Under the pieces are notes generated by a model. It saw only the letters and a program-made list of their open reading frames with translations. It searched no databases and was not told the origin of the DNA. A stretch of DNA of 64,000 nt from Oscarella lobularis (Eukaryota > Porifera > Homoscleromorpha > Homosclerophorida > Oscarellidae), in the NCBI RefSeq assembly GCF_947507565.1, contig NC_089190.1, positions 2,294,001 through 2,358,000 of the forward strand, written 5' to 3'. Position 1 is the first letter of the stretch, and every line of letters begins with the position of its first letter. The translations under genes and the position numbers were made by a program. Positions 31,279 to 43,156 of the stretch are shown in pieces.

Positions 31279-32355
31279 ATGACGTCGTTCGGGGGGCTCT
31301 CTCGATTAGCGATTTGTGAGGCGTTTCGCGTCTTCTTCGTTTCTCTTTTGATTCTTTGTTTCTTTCTAGTTGCACCTAGCGTTCTTGGGGAGTTTCTAGA
31401 GGTGGCTATTCATCAGATTTTGTACTTGAGAAATATTTACCCGTCAGGTAAGCGATCTCGAAGGAAATAAAAACAGACTACTTACAGCAGAGGCTAGGCT
31501 TATTTAAAAAAAGACAGGTCTATCAGATACCCGTTCAGGTAGACTCACAAACAGATTATTAGGCTCCAAAATTTGAATTAGTAAATATAGATGTCGGTTC
31601 ATCCCGAACTGAATCAATATATAGTACAGACTGTGGCTTCGATCAAAGATCTCTATAAGAAAGTTCGTAGGCCACTTAGTAGTAAATGATAAAACAATGG
31701 GGATATTTGTTAGGATCAAATTGAAAGAGTTGATGTAATTATTAGAGACGAGGTGTGTGAGGAAATTTTAATAGACAATTTGGTCACGAGTTCTTTTCAG
31801 AGTGGAGCAGTTATTGAGAAATTTCTCATTTCAACAAAGTTAGCAATAGATTGTACAATAAAGTTAGTAAAACTGAATTAGAGGTCCCCTTGAAATAATT
31901 TGCGATGGTGATTTTTGACAGTGACACCAAGCAATGGGTTTCTGAATTAGAAATGAGTTTTCGATCGTTTCTTTTGAAACTAAACGTAATTGGAACTTCT
32001 CTTGATCCACTGCCTAAAGGTAGAGAATCGGGGGGACTCCCCCCTGCAGGTTATACTAGGGTAATGACTTTCTCTTCAATTCTATATTGCACGTTTGGAA
32101 TTGAGGTGCACACTTCGATAGAGTCTGGTTCAAATTTACAAACTGCCAACGAGGTAGAGTATAGGATGAATTAAGTACACTGCCTAAAGAATCTCGTAGG
32201 ATTTTCCTTGGGTCTGCACGGACTCTCCTTCTTTAGTATCCACGGAAAACCCTGACAAAGTCGTAGTTCCCATTAAATCTATAGCTAATGATTCACTGAA
32301 GGTAATTAGAGAAGCTGCTAGTTCTAGTTTCGAAGGCACAAATTATTTAATCTAG
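31279..32355 (+). CDS. MAD2L2: MAD2L2/REV7 HORMA-domain protein
   Basis: HORMA-domain adaptor of DNA polymerase zeta and shieldin. Exon 1 (from 31279) encodes MTSFGGLSRLAI, then splices to APSVLGEFLEVAIHQILYLRNIYP, the first HORMA helix. Later exons carry LFKKRQVYQIPVQ, SVHPELNQYIVQTVASIKDL, DQIERVDVIIRDE, AVIEKFLIS, ELEMSFRSFLLKLNV, CTFGIEVHTSIES and a last exon with DFPWVCTDSPSLV and VVPIKSIAND (the mobile safety-belt region), ending at TAG 32355. Every block aligns in order with human MAD2L2. A 30-base segment (32020-32049) that begins GT and ends AG is in frame and may be optional. Exons are short and easily missed by gene finders. Confidence 0.9.
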
Positions 32356-32419
32356 ATGCAAATCTACGTAGAGAAGTATTGAAGAAAGCAAGACGCATAA
32401 AATGAAAGGCGTAAGAGTT

Positions 32420-33832
32420 TTAGTACATCATCCAAGCATCCGAAGTGGTGTTAGAAAAGCCAATACTCGACTTACTTGCCGCCGCCGTTCCCTATAAACC
32501 AAAATCAGATAAATTTAATTAAGAATTCGTATTCGTTGCCTTACCCCGTCTGGTTCCGAATCGACGATGCTGTCGAGATCATCCATCGACGGTATCGTGT
32601 CTAGTTTCGTTGCGTGTTTGTATGACGAGTAGGATTTGGATGATCTCGATGAGCTCGTTCGGCTCACGCCCTTGTTCTTCGTCGCTAGGGAACTGCTTGT
32701 AAACACGGATTCCGATCGGGTTCGTTCTAGTAGATTGGGCGCCGATGCTGATTGGACGGTTTTGAGCATGTTTTCCGATAGCCACGAGGTCGTCTTTTCG
32801 CGCATAATAAATGCGAGAATGTTGAGAAATTCGAGCTCGGTGACGTTAGAAGATTGGTCCAATCCGCAGTGATACATCTGCGAGATGACGTAGTAGTAAA
32901 TGCACTTTGATTTCTTTTATTCACTTACCGCTTGTCCAAGTCGTTGTGATTGCAGTGTGGCAGCCACTTTGCTCTCGGACAAACGAAATCGCAGCGTCTT
33001 CTTCAGAATATCGTACATGTAACGAGTTTCAATGAAACCTATATAAAGTCATGGTAGGCGACGTTATAGGGGCTTATAGTAAATATATACCTGTTCTTTC
33101 CGAATCGAATTTGCGGTACTGAGTCTGGGCAAACTGTACTTCTTTGATTTTGAGTCCTTAGGAAAGTCGAGTGGGGGGACTTATAATTTTTATAATTTTA
33201 TATTGCATGGATACCTGTTAGATTTGCTACGGGGTGATCCGAGTATTTCTTAGTCGACTGGGCCGCTCCCATGGAGTGTTTTCGTCCCCGAGGTCCGATC
33301 TTATCGTTTTCGGGTCTCGGTTGCAAACCCTGTCGCAAACAAAATCAAATAGATGACGTCTCCTTATTTATACGCAGGTGGGGGGGAATACTTCGAGATG
33401 ATCTTGCGGTCCCTTGCACATAAAAAGCCTCTCGAAGCAAGTTTTGCAATACGTCTGCTTTTCTAGCACCATAATTCTCTTTAGCTTGGTAAACGAATTG
33501 CACAAGTGACACCTGAATCATAAAGGTTAGACGCTCAAACTTTTGGAGATACATTCTATACTTCGGTTTTCCAAAGTTTTCGTGAGACGGTTTTTTCCGA
33601 CGAAAGAAGGCGGCAATCGATTGCCCGAGACTCTGTTTTCTCTCTCGACTCTCGCGCGACAACTTTCTCGCCGGCTCAATCTGCTCCGCCTTTGCCTCCC
33701 TCTCCATTTCCGCCTCCTCGAGCCGAACGAGCCGTCCATCCATTTCAACGAATAATTCACCCGTAGGTCCTTGTATAAGACTCGAACTCGTCGATCCCTT
33801 ACGAACTCGACGTCCATCGTTATCATTGTCGA

Positions 33833-33869
<37 letters not shown>

Positions 33870-34268
33870 ATCGCGATCGTTGCTAGGCGACGTAGGCGCC
33901 GAATTCGATGGACGACGAATGCTCGTTTGGCTTATCGCGTCGTCGTTGCTACGTGTCACGCGACGTTCCTTGATTTGCACGACGGTGCCGTCGTCCAAGA
34001 CTTCGACGCGTATAGGTGGGCAGAAGTTCTTTCCGTTCGCTTTCACTTGTATCATGTGATTGCCCGTTTCTTCGGGCTGGAAGCAGATTTCGTGGCAGTC
34101 GTCTCGTAGAATTACTCGTGCCGCCTCCCCCAGCTTTGTGCTGTCCGGACCGCGTATTTCGGCTTCGAAGGTCAGGGTTGACATATATTCGTGTTCTTCC
34201 TTATTTCGAGCCATTTTCAGTGGGAAAATGACTTCTGGAATGCCCCATATCTCGGCCCAACCCTCCAT
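32420..34268 (-). CDS. Filamin-fold, zinc-module and EF-hand-like protein of unknown function
   Basis: Seven exons: 34268-33541, 33512-33392, 33329-33215, 33156-33091, 33038-32929, 32879 to about 32543, and about 32493-32420. The N-terminal ~90 residues resemble a filamin-type Ig repeat (STLTFEAEIRGPDSTKLGEA, FQPEETGNHMIQVKANG, PPIRVEVLDDG). A linker with 13 consecutive Asp and a basic, Ser-rich stretch follows. Next is a module with Cys-x2-Cys, 17 residues, Cys-x2-Cys (CHLCNSF ... YCKTCFERLFMC), like half of a LIM or a zinc ribbon. The C-terminal part (FDSERTGFIETRYMYDIL, then KVAATLQSQRLGQ) resembles degenerate EF-hands. The tail is Ser-rich. No orthologue is recognised. The start codon overlaps that of GLT8D1 in a CCATGG. 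Confidence 0.72.
33834..33872 (+). repeat. GTCATC/GATGAC microsatellite encoding poly-Asp
   Basis: A six-base repeat (GTCATC on the plus strand) runs about six units and encodes the poly-Asp tract of the minus-strand filamin-fold gene. It is translated, so length variation would change the Asp run without frameshift. Confidence 0.8.
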
Positions 34269-35922
34269 GGGCGATTCGTACTCGAACGGTGGCGCTCACG
34301 TGCGACAAGGGGGGGCGGCTTCCGGATCGAATGTGATTCGTAGAAATAGACCGCGTGAGCTGCGCACTAGGACAACGCACGCTAAGAAAATTGAAGCGAT
34401 GATTATGCGAGCAAATTCGAAACGAAGTCGGGCTTCTAAACGTTCCAACTCGTTTTTTATAGGTCTTCTTTTAGTTATTCTTCTGATTTTGGGATGCGCT
34501 GTGGCTTTCGTGGCGTTCTACGGCTTTTTTCTTCGAATCGGCTCATCTGAGTCTTGCACGCATAACGGACGGTTTCTCGAAGAGGGGGAGAGCACTAAAG
34601 AGGACTGTAAGACTTGGTAAAACATCGCACGAGCGAAAACGTGGCCAAGAATTTAAATTTACTTCTCCACAGTCAATGTAGCAAGGGAACGGTCACGTGT
34701 CTAAAAGACCCCAGCTGCGACAAAGGCAATAAAAAATTAATTCAATGCGTTATTAATCGTGTGAATTCAGATCCAATTATCATTGATTACAATGTAGCCG
34801 ATGTTCACGTGATGATCTGCGCCGATTCTCCGAGTCTCATGGGTCTAATTGCCCTAGTTAATTCAATTCGAAAAAATACGAATGCTACAGTCATGTATCA
34901 TTTGGTGACCGACGACAAAACAGTCCATCATCTCAAAGAATGGATCGAAAGAACAGAGCTCAGCGTCATTAAAAGAAATATTATTGTATTTAATCCCAAG
35001 TTAGTTGAAGGCGAGATAATTGTACGAGGATACAGAAAATCCCTGGCATCTCCCGTAAGATAGTCGTAATCTTTGCTAAATATTAATTAATTGAGATATT
35101 AATTAGCTTAATTATGCTCGTCTTTTTCTGCCACAATTGTTGCCCAATTTTAACGGTCGATTAGTTTATATTGACGCTGATTGCATAGTTCAGGGTAAGT
35201 GTAAATACGCATACAAGTAAATGGGGGTGTGGGAACAGGACCTCTTACTATTTAGGAGATGTTAGAGAATTGGCTAAGACTTACATTGCTAAGGAACATT
35301 GGGCTGCGTTTTCTGACGATTGCAGTGCAATTGCGAAACGTTTCAATTTATTTCAAGTAGAGAACAACCACTTTTGATTAATTTTAATTAATTAATTAAT
35401 TATCTTTGATTAAGAATTCCTATGTTCGATTTTTGAACTATGCGAATCAGCACGTTCAAAAATTGGGAATTCCGCCCGACACGTGCTCATTTAATACGGG
35501 CGTTTTTGTGACGGACGTGTTCAAGTGGCGCGAGAATAGCATTAGTGAAAAATTGGAGGAATGGAATGTGCTAAACGTGAAGGAAAACTTGTGGGGCGGT
35601 CAGAGCGGGGGCGGCGCCTCCCAGCCTCCAGTAATGATCGTTTTTCATCAGAAGTACTCTAGACTCGATCCACTATGGCACGTGCGACATTTAGGTAGAA
35701 ATTTCATATGGTGGGGGTATAATCTTTATTGATTTATTGATTTGAGGGTGGAGTGCCGGTAGTCGATATTCGCGTCATTTTTTGAGCGAAGCGAAGCTCG
35801 TTCATTGGAACGGGCAATTCAAACCGTGGGGCAATCCGTCTCAGTATCACGACATGTGGGACAAGTATTTTGTAAGCGATCCCTTAGGGGAACAGAGACC
35901 AGTGAGAAAATATAAAACCTAG
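34267..35922 (+). CDS. GLT8D1: Glycosyltransferase 8 domain-containing protein 1
   Basis: Type II Golgi-type membrane glycosyltransferase of family GT8. Exon 1 (34267-34616) encodes a basic cytosolic N-terminus, a signal anchor (FFIGLLLVILLILGCAVAFV) and a short stem; the next exons start at 34673 and 35107. The catalytic domain has VADVHVMICADSPSLMGLIA, LNYARLFLPQLLP, the metal-binding D-x-D in VYIDADCIVQGDV, AAFSDDCSAIAK, STCSFN-type DTCSFNTGVFV, PLWHVRHLG and LVHWNGQFKPWG, matching GLT8D1 in order. The acceptor substrate of this enzyme is not established. The initiator ATG overlaps the initiator of the divergent minus-strand gene by two bases; the next in-frame Met is about 45 residues later, still before the anchor. 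Confidence 0.92.
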
Positions 35923-36037
35923 ATACATATGTATTTTATTACGAGACTCCTCCCCTCCCCTGAACTAAATTCCTTGTCTTTGTAACTTAGTATGTATATA
36001 CGTGTAGCTGTCTCTCTATATGTTGTTTGTTTTTTTT

Positions 36038-36860
36038 CTATACGTGCCATATGCAGTTGCAACAGCGAACTGGCTCGTAGCAAATTCCCACTTTGCTTCG
36101 TCTGTTTAAGACTGCTTCCGGGCAGAGACGATTTATAATCCAAAATGGTATGGAGAGAAGAAAGAAAACTAGTCCACAATAATAATCGCATAGGAATTAG
36201 TTTTTTAATTGAGGGGTGTGGGTACCTATACTGAAGCCGGAAAATATTGCAAGGGCCATGGAAAGATAATAGAGGGCTGCTACATTTTCTTTCTACAAAG
36301 AATAAGAAGTAATTATTATAATCATAGAGGTGAAAGTACTTACACATGATTCCGTTCCTTGTACGACGTAGGAAATTTGAATAATTCCAAGAATGGCACT
36401 CGCACAACCAAAAATGTGAAAAAGAAGTTTGATTTGCCACGGAATCGGTTCCATGGTTGAAAAGAGAACGGTAAACCCTACAGTACCAATAATAAATAAG
36501 GTCCCCCTATAGAAGTAATCATCGTGCTTACCAATCGTAAAGAGAGTGAAACAAATGCTTGCAACGAGAAGATTAAAGAGACTGGGCTCGCAAAAGCGAG
36601 TACCCGTTTCTTCCCTGCGGGCAGCAAGTCGTCATAAGCAAAACGAATGCTCTCTCGCTCTTACATTAGAAGAACGACGAGTTGAGGTATGAGTAGGGCC
36701 GTAGTGAAGAGAAATAGCACGATTCGTCTGTAGAAAAAGTTTGCATCTCATTCGTCTTTGTGCACGTGAGCTGTACATTCGAGTGCGATCGTCTCGCGGA
36801 AACCATCGGGTGAGATGAAACGATACGTGAGCCCACATGTAGTGCCACATGGCTATCAAT
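36038..36860 (-). CDS. Small multi-pass membrane protein, family uncertain
   Basis: Five exons of a four- or five-span membrane protein can be read back from the stop at 36040-36038. The pieces are: RIVLFLFTTALLIPQLVVLLM; EPSLFNLLVASICFTLFTIG; FTVLFSTMEPIPW and LLFHIFGCASAILGIIQISY; ENVAALYYLSMALAIFSGF; and VFFLLSIPFWIINRLCP, followed by a Cys-rich tail (CYEPVRCCNCIW). The alternation of short loops and hydrophobic stretches is convincing. The layout loosely recalls the TMEM272-like group, but I would not press that. The first exon is not resolved; the start lies somewhere between about 36760 and 36860. FHAD1 starts divergently at 36947. Confidence 0.65.
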
Positions 36861-36946
36861 GGAAGATTCTTCTTTTTTAGACTTGTGTTGTGCTCTCGTA
36901 GCGCACGTTACAAATCGAGGTTACCGTAGAAACGACACCCACCCCA

Positions 36947-39900
36947 ATGGAAGCGTTACACGGCGTTCTACGTTCGGCAGACGGCGTCGTCGACTTAGGA
37001 CAGACGACAAGAATAGGAAAGAATGCCGAAGAATGTGAAATTCAGTTAGACGTAAGAGATTTCATAGGATAGGGGGCTTAGGCGTTTTCTGATCGATTTC
37101 TTTCACCAGTCGGCTGGCATCGAAGACGTTCACGCCGTCATAGAGCGACGAGACGACGACGAAAATCAATGTTTCGTACTTTTCGATTGCAATTCGGCGC
37201 ACGGGACGTACGTAAACGAGGCTAGAGTGCAAAACGCCGCCGTCTATCTCGCGCACAATGACGTCATCAAATTCGGACATGATATCCAATTTTCAGAAAA
37301 AATAAAATTCATTAATTAAAAACGGTTATTTTTCTTGACTATTCAATACGCGGAAAACCTTATAGGATTGAAATGAGCTATAAAATGGAACGTCGCGAAG
37401 TAGAAAAAATTAATTAATTAATTAGAGATATTTACTAATTTTCTCTTTAGTTTTGTCCTCCTCTCAATCGACAGCCAAAAATTCCACAATTTAGCCGGTC
37501 ACTCGATTTGCAACAGCGCACATCTTTGACACCTTCCGTAAATATTACTCATTAAATATTTAAATAAATTATTTTATTTGTATAGTCTGGGCACGTTCTA
37601 AGTCGTCCGCTTAGCAGAACAACCCCGTATACGCTAAGGTTTATCAATAATTATTAGAATAAATAATTAAATAATTGAATTTTTAGCCGTGTTCGTCCTA
37701 AATCGGCTTCGGATCGATCTGATATCAACATGGAAACGCGTCTATTAAAGATGGGCGATGAATTGAGTCGTTTATCCGCGTTCGAAGCGGAGTGCCATCG
37801 AAAGGATAAAGTAATCGAAGAATTGAGAGACGAGATTGCGAGATTCCGGGTCGACGAAGAAACGTTGAGACAGAGTCAAGAATTAGAAAAGGTAAGCACA
37901 CATTTATTAATAAAAATTATATACTTATTGATGGCGGTTGTTGAGTCTGTTGACGCAATGAAAACGGATTTGACGCAGCAGAGAAAGACGATAGCCGCTT
38001 TGACGGAGGAGAAAAACGCGCTCAAAACGCAGAGCACCGACGCAGCGAAAACAATGACGAGACTAAGACGAGAAAGTGCGGAAAAATCAGTCACAGTCAC
38101 CTCACTCAAATCCGAAGTAAAAGAGAAAAGAATATAGATGATAGATACATGTGTATGTATCTCTAAGGTGACTCAGCTGAAGACTCAGAGACAACAGAGA
38201 AGGGATTCTCTAACGGAACAACTTCAGACTCAGTTGCAAAGAGTCAAAGTGGTTCGTTCACTATATATATACAGTGTATTTGTTTTCATTTTTTCTTAGC
38301 AATTGCAGGCGTCTGAGCGATGTGTTCAAGATCGTGCTCGGAGAATTAGTGTTTTGCAGGGCGAATTGGATGCCGCTCATCAGCAGATTAGCGCCAATAG
38401 GGAAATGAATGAGAACGCGGAAAAACAGTTGAAACAGTTCAAGGAGAAGTGGCAAGTTAGTCAAGCCGAATTGAAGCAAATCACGGAGGAAATGGAAGAA
38501 GAAAAGGAGAATGTGAGTAAAAAGGTTCAAGGAAAAAGAGATGGCATGTTCCATGTTCTATTGTTTTTTTAGTTTTTGTTTTTTTGTAATAATTTGTGTC
38601 GGTTGTCGGGTCTCGCGAATGGGAGGGAATTGGCTCGGAGTCAAAGTGGACGTGACGTCATTTCTGGTCACGTGAAGCAGCACGAAGAGGAGAGACAACG
38701 TCTTTTTGAAGAAATTCAAAACGTGAAAGCAAAAATAAAGGAGGTAGCATTAATAAATCAATCATTTAATGATTTTTTTATTTTTGAATTAAGGTTGAAG
38801 CTGATGAGAAGAGAGAATTTGAGTGTTTTGGCTCGATTCAAAGTGCTTTATCAAAATTAAATGTTGCTAATATTTGAAATTAATTCTATGATTAATTAAG
38901 AATTTTAGTTTTCTGAAGACGATAATTTTGTTGAGGAAGTGAGTGGAGAAATTCAGGAAATTGAAATGTCGGAGAAAATGGCGTGGCTAAAAGAAGAGCT
39001 CACAAAATTAATTCAAATAAATCAAATCGCATTAAAGAAACATCTCCAAGAGAGCGAAACATTGAGGAGAAGCATAGAAGAAGCATTCGGCGAAGAAATG
39101 AAAGATCAAGGTAAGGAATGATAGCAGAATTAATTAGTCCCAACCTTTAGCAACGTTTTTTTTCAGATTTAGTTAATTTGGTTGGTTTGCTGAAGGACGA
39201 TTTGGCTCAGATGAAGCAAAAGTGCAGCGCTCTTGATCAAAGGTCCGTAGAATCATCAAAGTGCAATGAATTGGGGTTGTATCTTTATTAGGGTTAGGGA
39301 AATGAAGGAGGGAGTTTCTGCTGATTCCGTGGCTCAATTGAAGAAGGAACTTGAAGTGGAGAGAGACGAGAGAATAGCGTCGATTTTAGCTGAGCAGGAG
39401 GAAAAGCTAAAGGCGGCTGTGGAGAGAGAAAGAGAAGGCTTTGAGGTACGTTCAAAAGAGCTACACGACGAAAGAGAAGATTTAGAAAAGAGAATCGAGG
39501 AAATGAAACAGGTGAGCATAGAAAAAATACAGACAAAGGATATGAATTATTTATTTAGGCTATTCAGCTCAAAGATGAAGAGATTTCGAAGATGAACGAG
39601 TCCTTGCTTCAATCCAAAGAAAATCACGTATATTGATTGATATGGAAATTTAATAAGAAATAATAGCGAGTTTTCTTTTCAGACGAGACTTCAGTTGGAA
39701 TTGCAGACAATTCAAGAACGAGAAACTCTATCTAAGAGTTCAGCTCAATTGGAAAAGGAGTCCCTCGAAAAAGAACTTAGACAGGAAGTTGAATTATATA
39801 GGGTGAGTAAAATTTTCAAAAAAGACATTGCCTTTTTAATAATATCTAATGAAGGAGGAAAGTCGTCAGCACGCTGTAACTATTGTAGCACTGGAGGAGA

Positions 39901-42012
39901 AACTATTGGCTGCTATAACCGAGAGTAAGGAACTTCAAGCTCAGTTTGTTTCAGTGAGAGCCACCACAAAAGAAAACGAAGAATTGGAAAAGGGTGAGAC
40001 CGAATCAGATGGCCAATCATCAAGGATTAAGGAAATTGTATCAACTCCACCACCGCCTCTTTCTCAGAACTACGAAGTGCAGCAGCTGGAAAATCTGGTT
40101 GTGACGCTAAGGTGATTTTTTAAAAAAATTTCGTGTTTTCTGACGTGGTGGTTGTGCTTCTAGGAAACATTTGGCCGTGGCTCAGCAAGAGCGCGAAGAG
40201 CAGATTTGCGTGTGCGATGGATTGAGACAAGATTTGGCTGGAATGGAAGCAAGGTTGTCGGATTTGGCGAGTGAAATGGACGAAAGACAGAAAAGGACGA
40301 TAGAAGAGCTCAAGAAAAAATCAAGTAAGAGTTTCCTTATAAAATTTCTCCTATTTACTGTTTTTTTTATAAAAAAAGTTGATCGAGAAGTTCTTCTTAG
40401 TCAGCGCGAGGAACAAATCGAGCAATTGGAGTCGATTTCGCGAAGCCAGGCAAAGAGCTTGGAAGAGAACAAAAGGGAGATTGAAAAACAGCAACGATTA
40501 TTGGAATTGAGACTGGGAGAGGCAAAAGAACAAGGAAAAGAAGTCGAAAAATTAGTCGACGAGATAATGAGAGAGAAAAAAGAAAAGGAAGACGTATTGA
40601 AGAAGCTAGAAAAACAGAAAGAAGTGTTGGTGGATTTGAGAATGAAGCACGAGGATTTCGAGCGACAGGGGCAGATAGTAGAGAGACAGAGAGCAGCCAT
40701 ACATCAACTTAGAGAAAGAATCAATCTTTTAGAAGAAGCGAGACCGTTGGGTGCGAAAAGTTAAAGGAGAACGAATTTTTTATTTGATTTTTCGTATGTT
40801 TTTAGCTCCCAGTCACGAACAGGCGCTTCGAGAATTGGTGCTTGTTAAACGAGAGTTGAAAGACTTGAAGACGGGAAATCGGAAGCATAGGAGCACAAGC
40901 ACAACAACAGAGGCAAGTAAACGTCATATATCATAGATAGAACATGTGATATTCAAATAGGAGGAGAGTGGCACTAGTACTGTTGCTATTACTGAAGGAA
41001 TACAGACGATTCCTACGACTCCTGTGTCGTTGAGAGAAGCTACGAATGCTTTGGATAGAAGCGAGAAATCCGTAGGGGGAGAAACGTAGAAAAAAATCTA
41101 ATTTCAATATTTGTTTTTAGTACTTGTCTTTGGTGCGGACTCTGAGTAATTGTTTGGACGTTAAAGGGATGGAGGGATCGAAAAGCGTTTTGAAAATGGA
41201 TCCAGAATCGAGGGAGAGGGTTTGGGGTGGACGGGCAAAGGCAGCCAATCAACTGGGCAGTCAAATACAGGAACTAAACGGGAGATTAGAGAGAAAGGAA
41301 AAATTGCTCGAAGGATATGAAGAGGATTTGAAAAGACTCAGGTTAGAAATTAGAATTTGGATTAGCGACAATTTGGTGATTTTTGCGTAGGGAGTACGAG
41401 TCCGAAAGTGGAGATAATTCATCTAAAATTCAAGGATTACGAGTTATTCGTATTACGATACCTATTACTTTGATTTGAACTCTTTTATTAGAGAGAGCTT
41501 CGTGATAAAAACGCCGAGATTCAGCTCCTTCGCGAATCTCTGAAGAGATCCCACGAGGAGTTGGATCAAGCGCAGAGACTCCACGAAGCTTTGCTGAACA
41601 GAAGAAAGTTTCAGGATCAACAGAAGCAGCAGAGACAAGAGAGCTCACAGAGAAAGTCAGGACACCATTGTATGTACACAGAAGATGAACTAAGATATAA
41701 GGCAAGAAACACTTTATTTTTATTGATTTTGATGTATCTATGATCGTTTTTTAGCTTGAGGTGCAGAAGCAAGCGACGAAGGAAACGCTGAAGCAAAAAA
41801 ATTTTGAAATTAATTCTTTGCAAAGGGTAAGGCTCATATGCAAATGTATTTGTTTTATTTATTTATTTTCTAGGATCTACACTCTACGAATTTGAAATTA
41901 AACGAAGCGTCGCAGAGATTGCTCGACTCCACAGCAAAGGTAGAAAAGAAAACATGATAAAATAGTTCATAAATTGATTAATTATTATTAGTTGACCGCT
42001 TCGATGTCATGA
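36947..42012 (+). CDS. FHAD1: FHAD1-like FHA-domain coiled-coil protein
   Basis: The N-terminal FHA domain (first about 105 residues) has IGKNAEECEIQL, GIEDVHAVIERRD and DCNSAHGTYVNEARVQNAAV, matching FHAD1 at the phosphopeptide-binding loops. The remainder is almost entirely coiled coil over some twenty exons, for example GDELSRLSAFEAECHRKD, LENLVVTLRKHLAVAQQ, GQIVERQRAAIHQLRERINL and the C-terminal segment YLSLVRTLSNCLDV with LNGRLERKEKLLEGYEED, which aligns to the end of vertebrate FHAD1. The last exon encodes LTASMS and TGA at 42010-42012. FHAD1 is a testis- and cilium-enriched protein in mammals; a ciliary role here is inference. The stop lies 5 bases from the MITD1 stop. Confidence 0.85.
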
Positions 42013-42017
42013 CGCGA

Positions 42018-43041
42018 TCACTTGACTTGAACTGTATCCGATTTGTGATATATATCAATTGTAGTCTCGTGACACAAACGTAGATTGAAATTGCAAAATC
42101 CGACTGAAAAACGCCCCTGAAAAATAAATGAGATCCCCGTCCCTCTTTTTAGTTTTTTATACGCTGACCTTTGTTGCCTTGAAATAGTCTAGTCCGCGTC
42201 CGATTTTCACTGTCCATCCATTGCTAAACCTGAGGAGATTGATTATTGATTTAGCTTGAATTTGTATTCATTTTTCTTTTTGCCTTATTTCTCTGTCGTG
42301 GAGTGTCTCGGAGTAGGTCACAGTCAAATCAATTCCGTGTCCTTTTAGACTAGATCCTATTTCCGCTAGCCGACTTCTCTGTTCCTTTTAACCGGTTAAT
42401 TAATTAATTAATTAATTTGGGATGCTAAACGTGCCTCTGATTCGAAACCAGTCGTGAGTAGGATTTTCTTGACTGACTTAGCCGTCACTAATAGTTCGCA
42501 AAATCGCAAAAAATTATAAATCTATAATAATGACAGAGAGTTCGTGGAGATTTGCCTACGATTGTACCTGGTGTGTGTTTCGTATGTAAGGATCTTCTAT
42601 TTCGACGTGGGTTACCGATCCGTCAAGAAAACGCGCGAAAACGCGCTCGTAGCCGAAGCCTTGCGCGTTTTCGGCGATGCTAATTCGTTCGTGGTGAGGT
42701 CCAGCTGCGGAAATCGCGGAAATTGAAGTGGATGAGCATGCGTTTGAGCTTCGAATTCCCATCGTACTCGCTTTCTTCGTCGTCACGTATTGCTTGACGA
42801 TTTCGGCGCGATCCATGTATTTCGTTATTTGTTCGCGCAATGCTGACGCTCTTTCGCCGTCTTTCAACGCTGGAAAATGCGAAAATCGATCGATCGGAAG
42901 CGGAAGAACCCTCCCAAACGGACTTTTCACGACGCCGATCAAGAGCTGAATTCCTTCTTGATAGCAAACTAACGCTTCGCTGTATTTTTCGCCTGAATCG
43001 AGCTCGGCAGCTCGTCGCAACAGACTAACGGCAGACTCCAT
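42018..43041 (-). CDS. MITD1: MIT-domain protein MITD1
   Basis: ESCRT-III-binding protein that coordinates the end of cytokinesis in vertebrates. The N-terminal MIT domain reads LLRRAAELDSGEKYSEALVC and YQEGIQLLIGVVK, then LREQITKYMDRAEIVKQYV after a short intron in 42870-42930. The phospholipase-D-like C-terminal domain follows: IAENAQGFGYERVFARF, VTHVEIEDPYIRNTHQ, and the last exon FNLRLCHETTIDIYHKS. I start at the Met 43041 because the MIT helix begins there; an upstream in-frame extension is probably not translated. The central exons between about 42130 and 42560 are clear only in part. Confidence 0.87.
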
Positions 43042-43156
43042 CGTTTCCGCGATAGCGTGCGCTGTGTGTGAAGTACGCCGCGCGAATTCGTGGAGAAAAA
43101 AAACGCCGAGAATTGCTCGTTTCTTCACTTTATTTTTTATACACTGCGCCACAACA

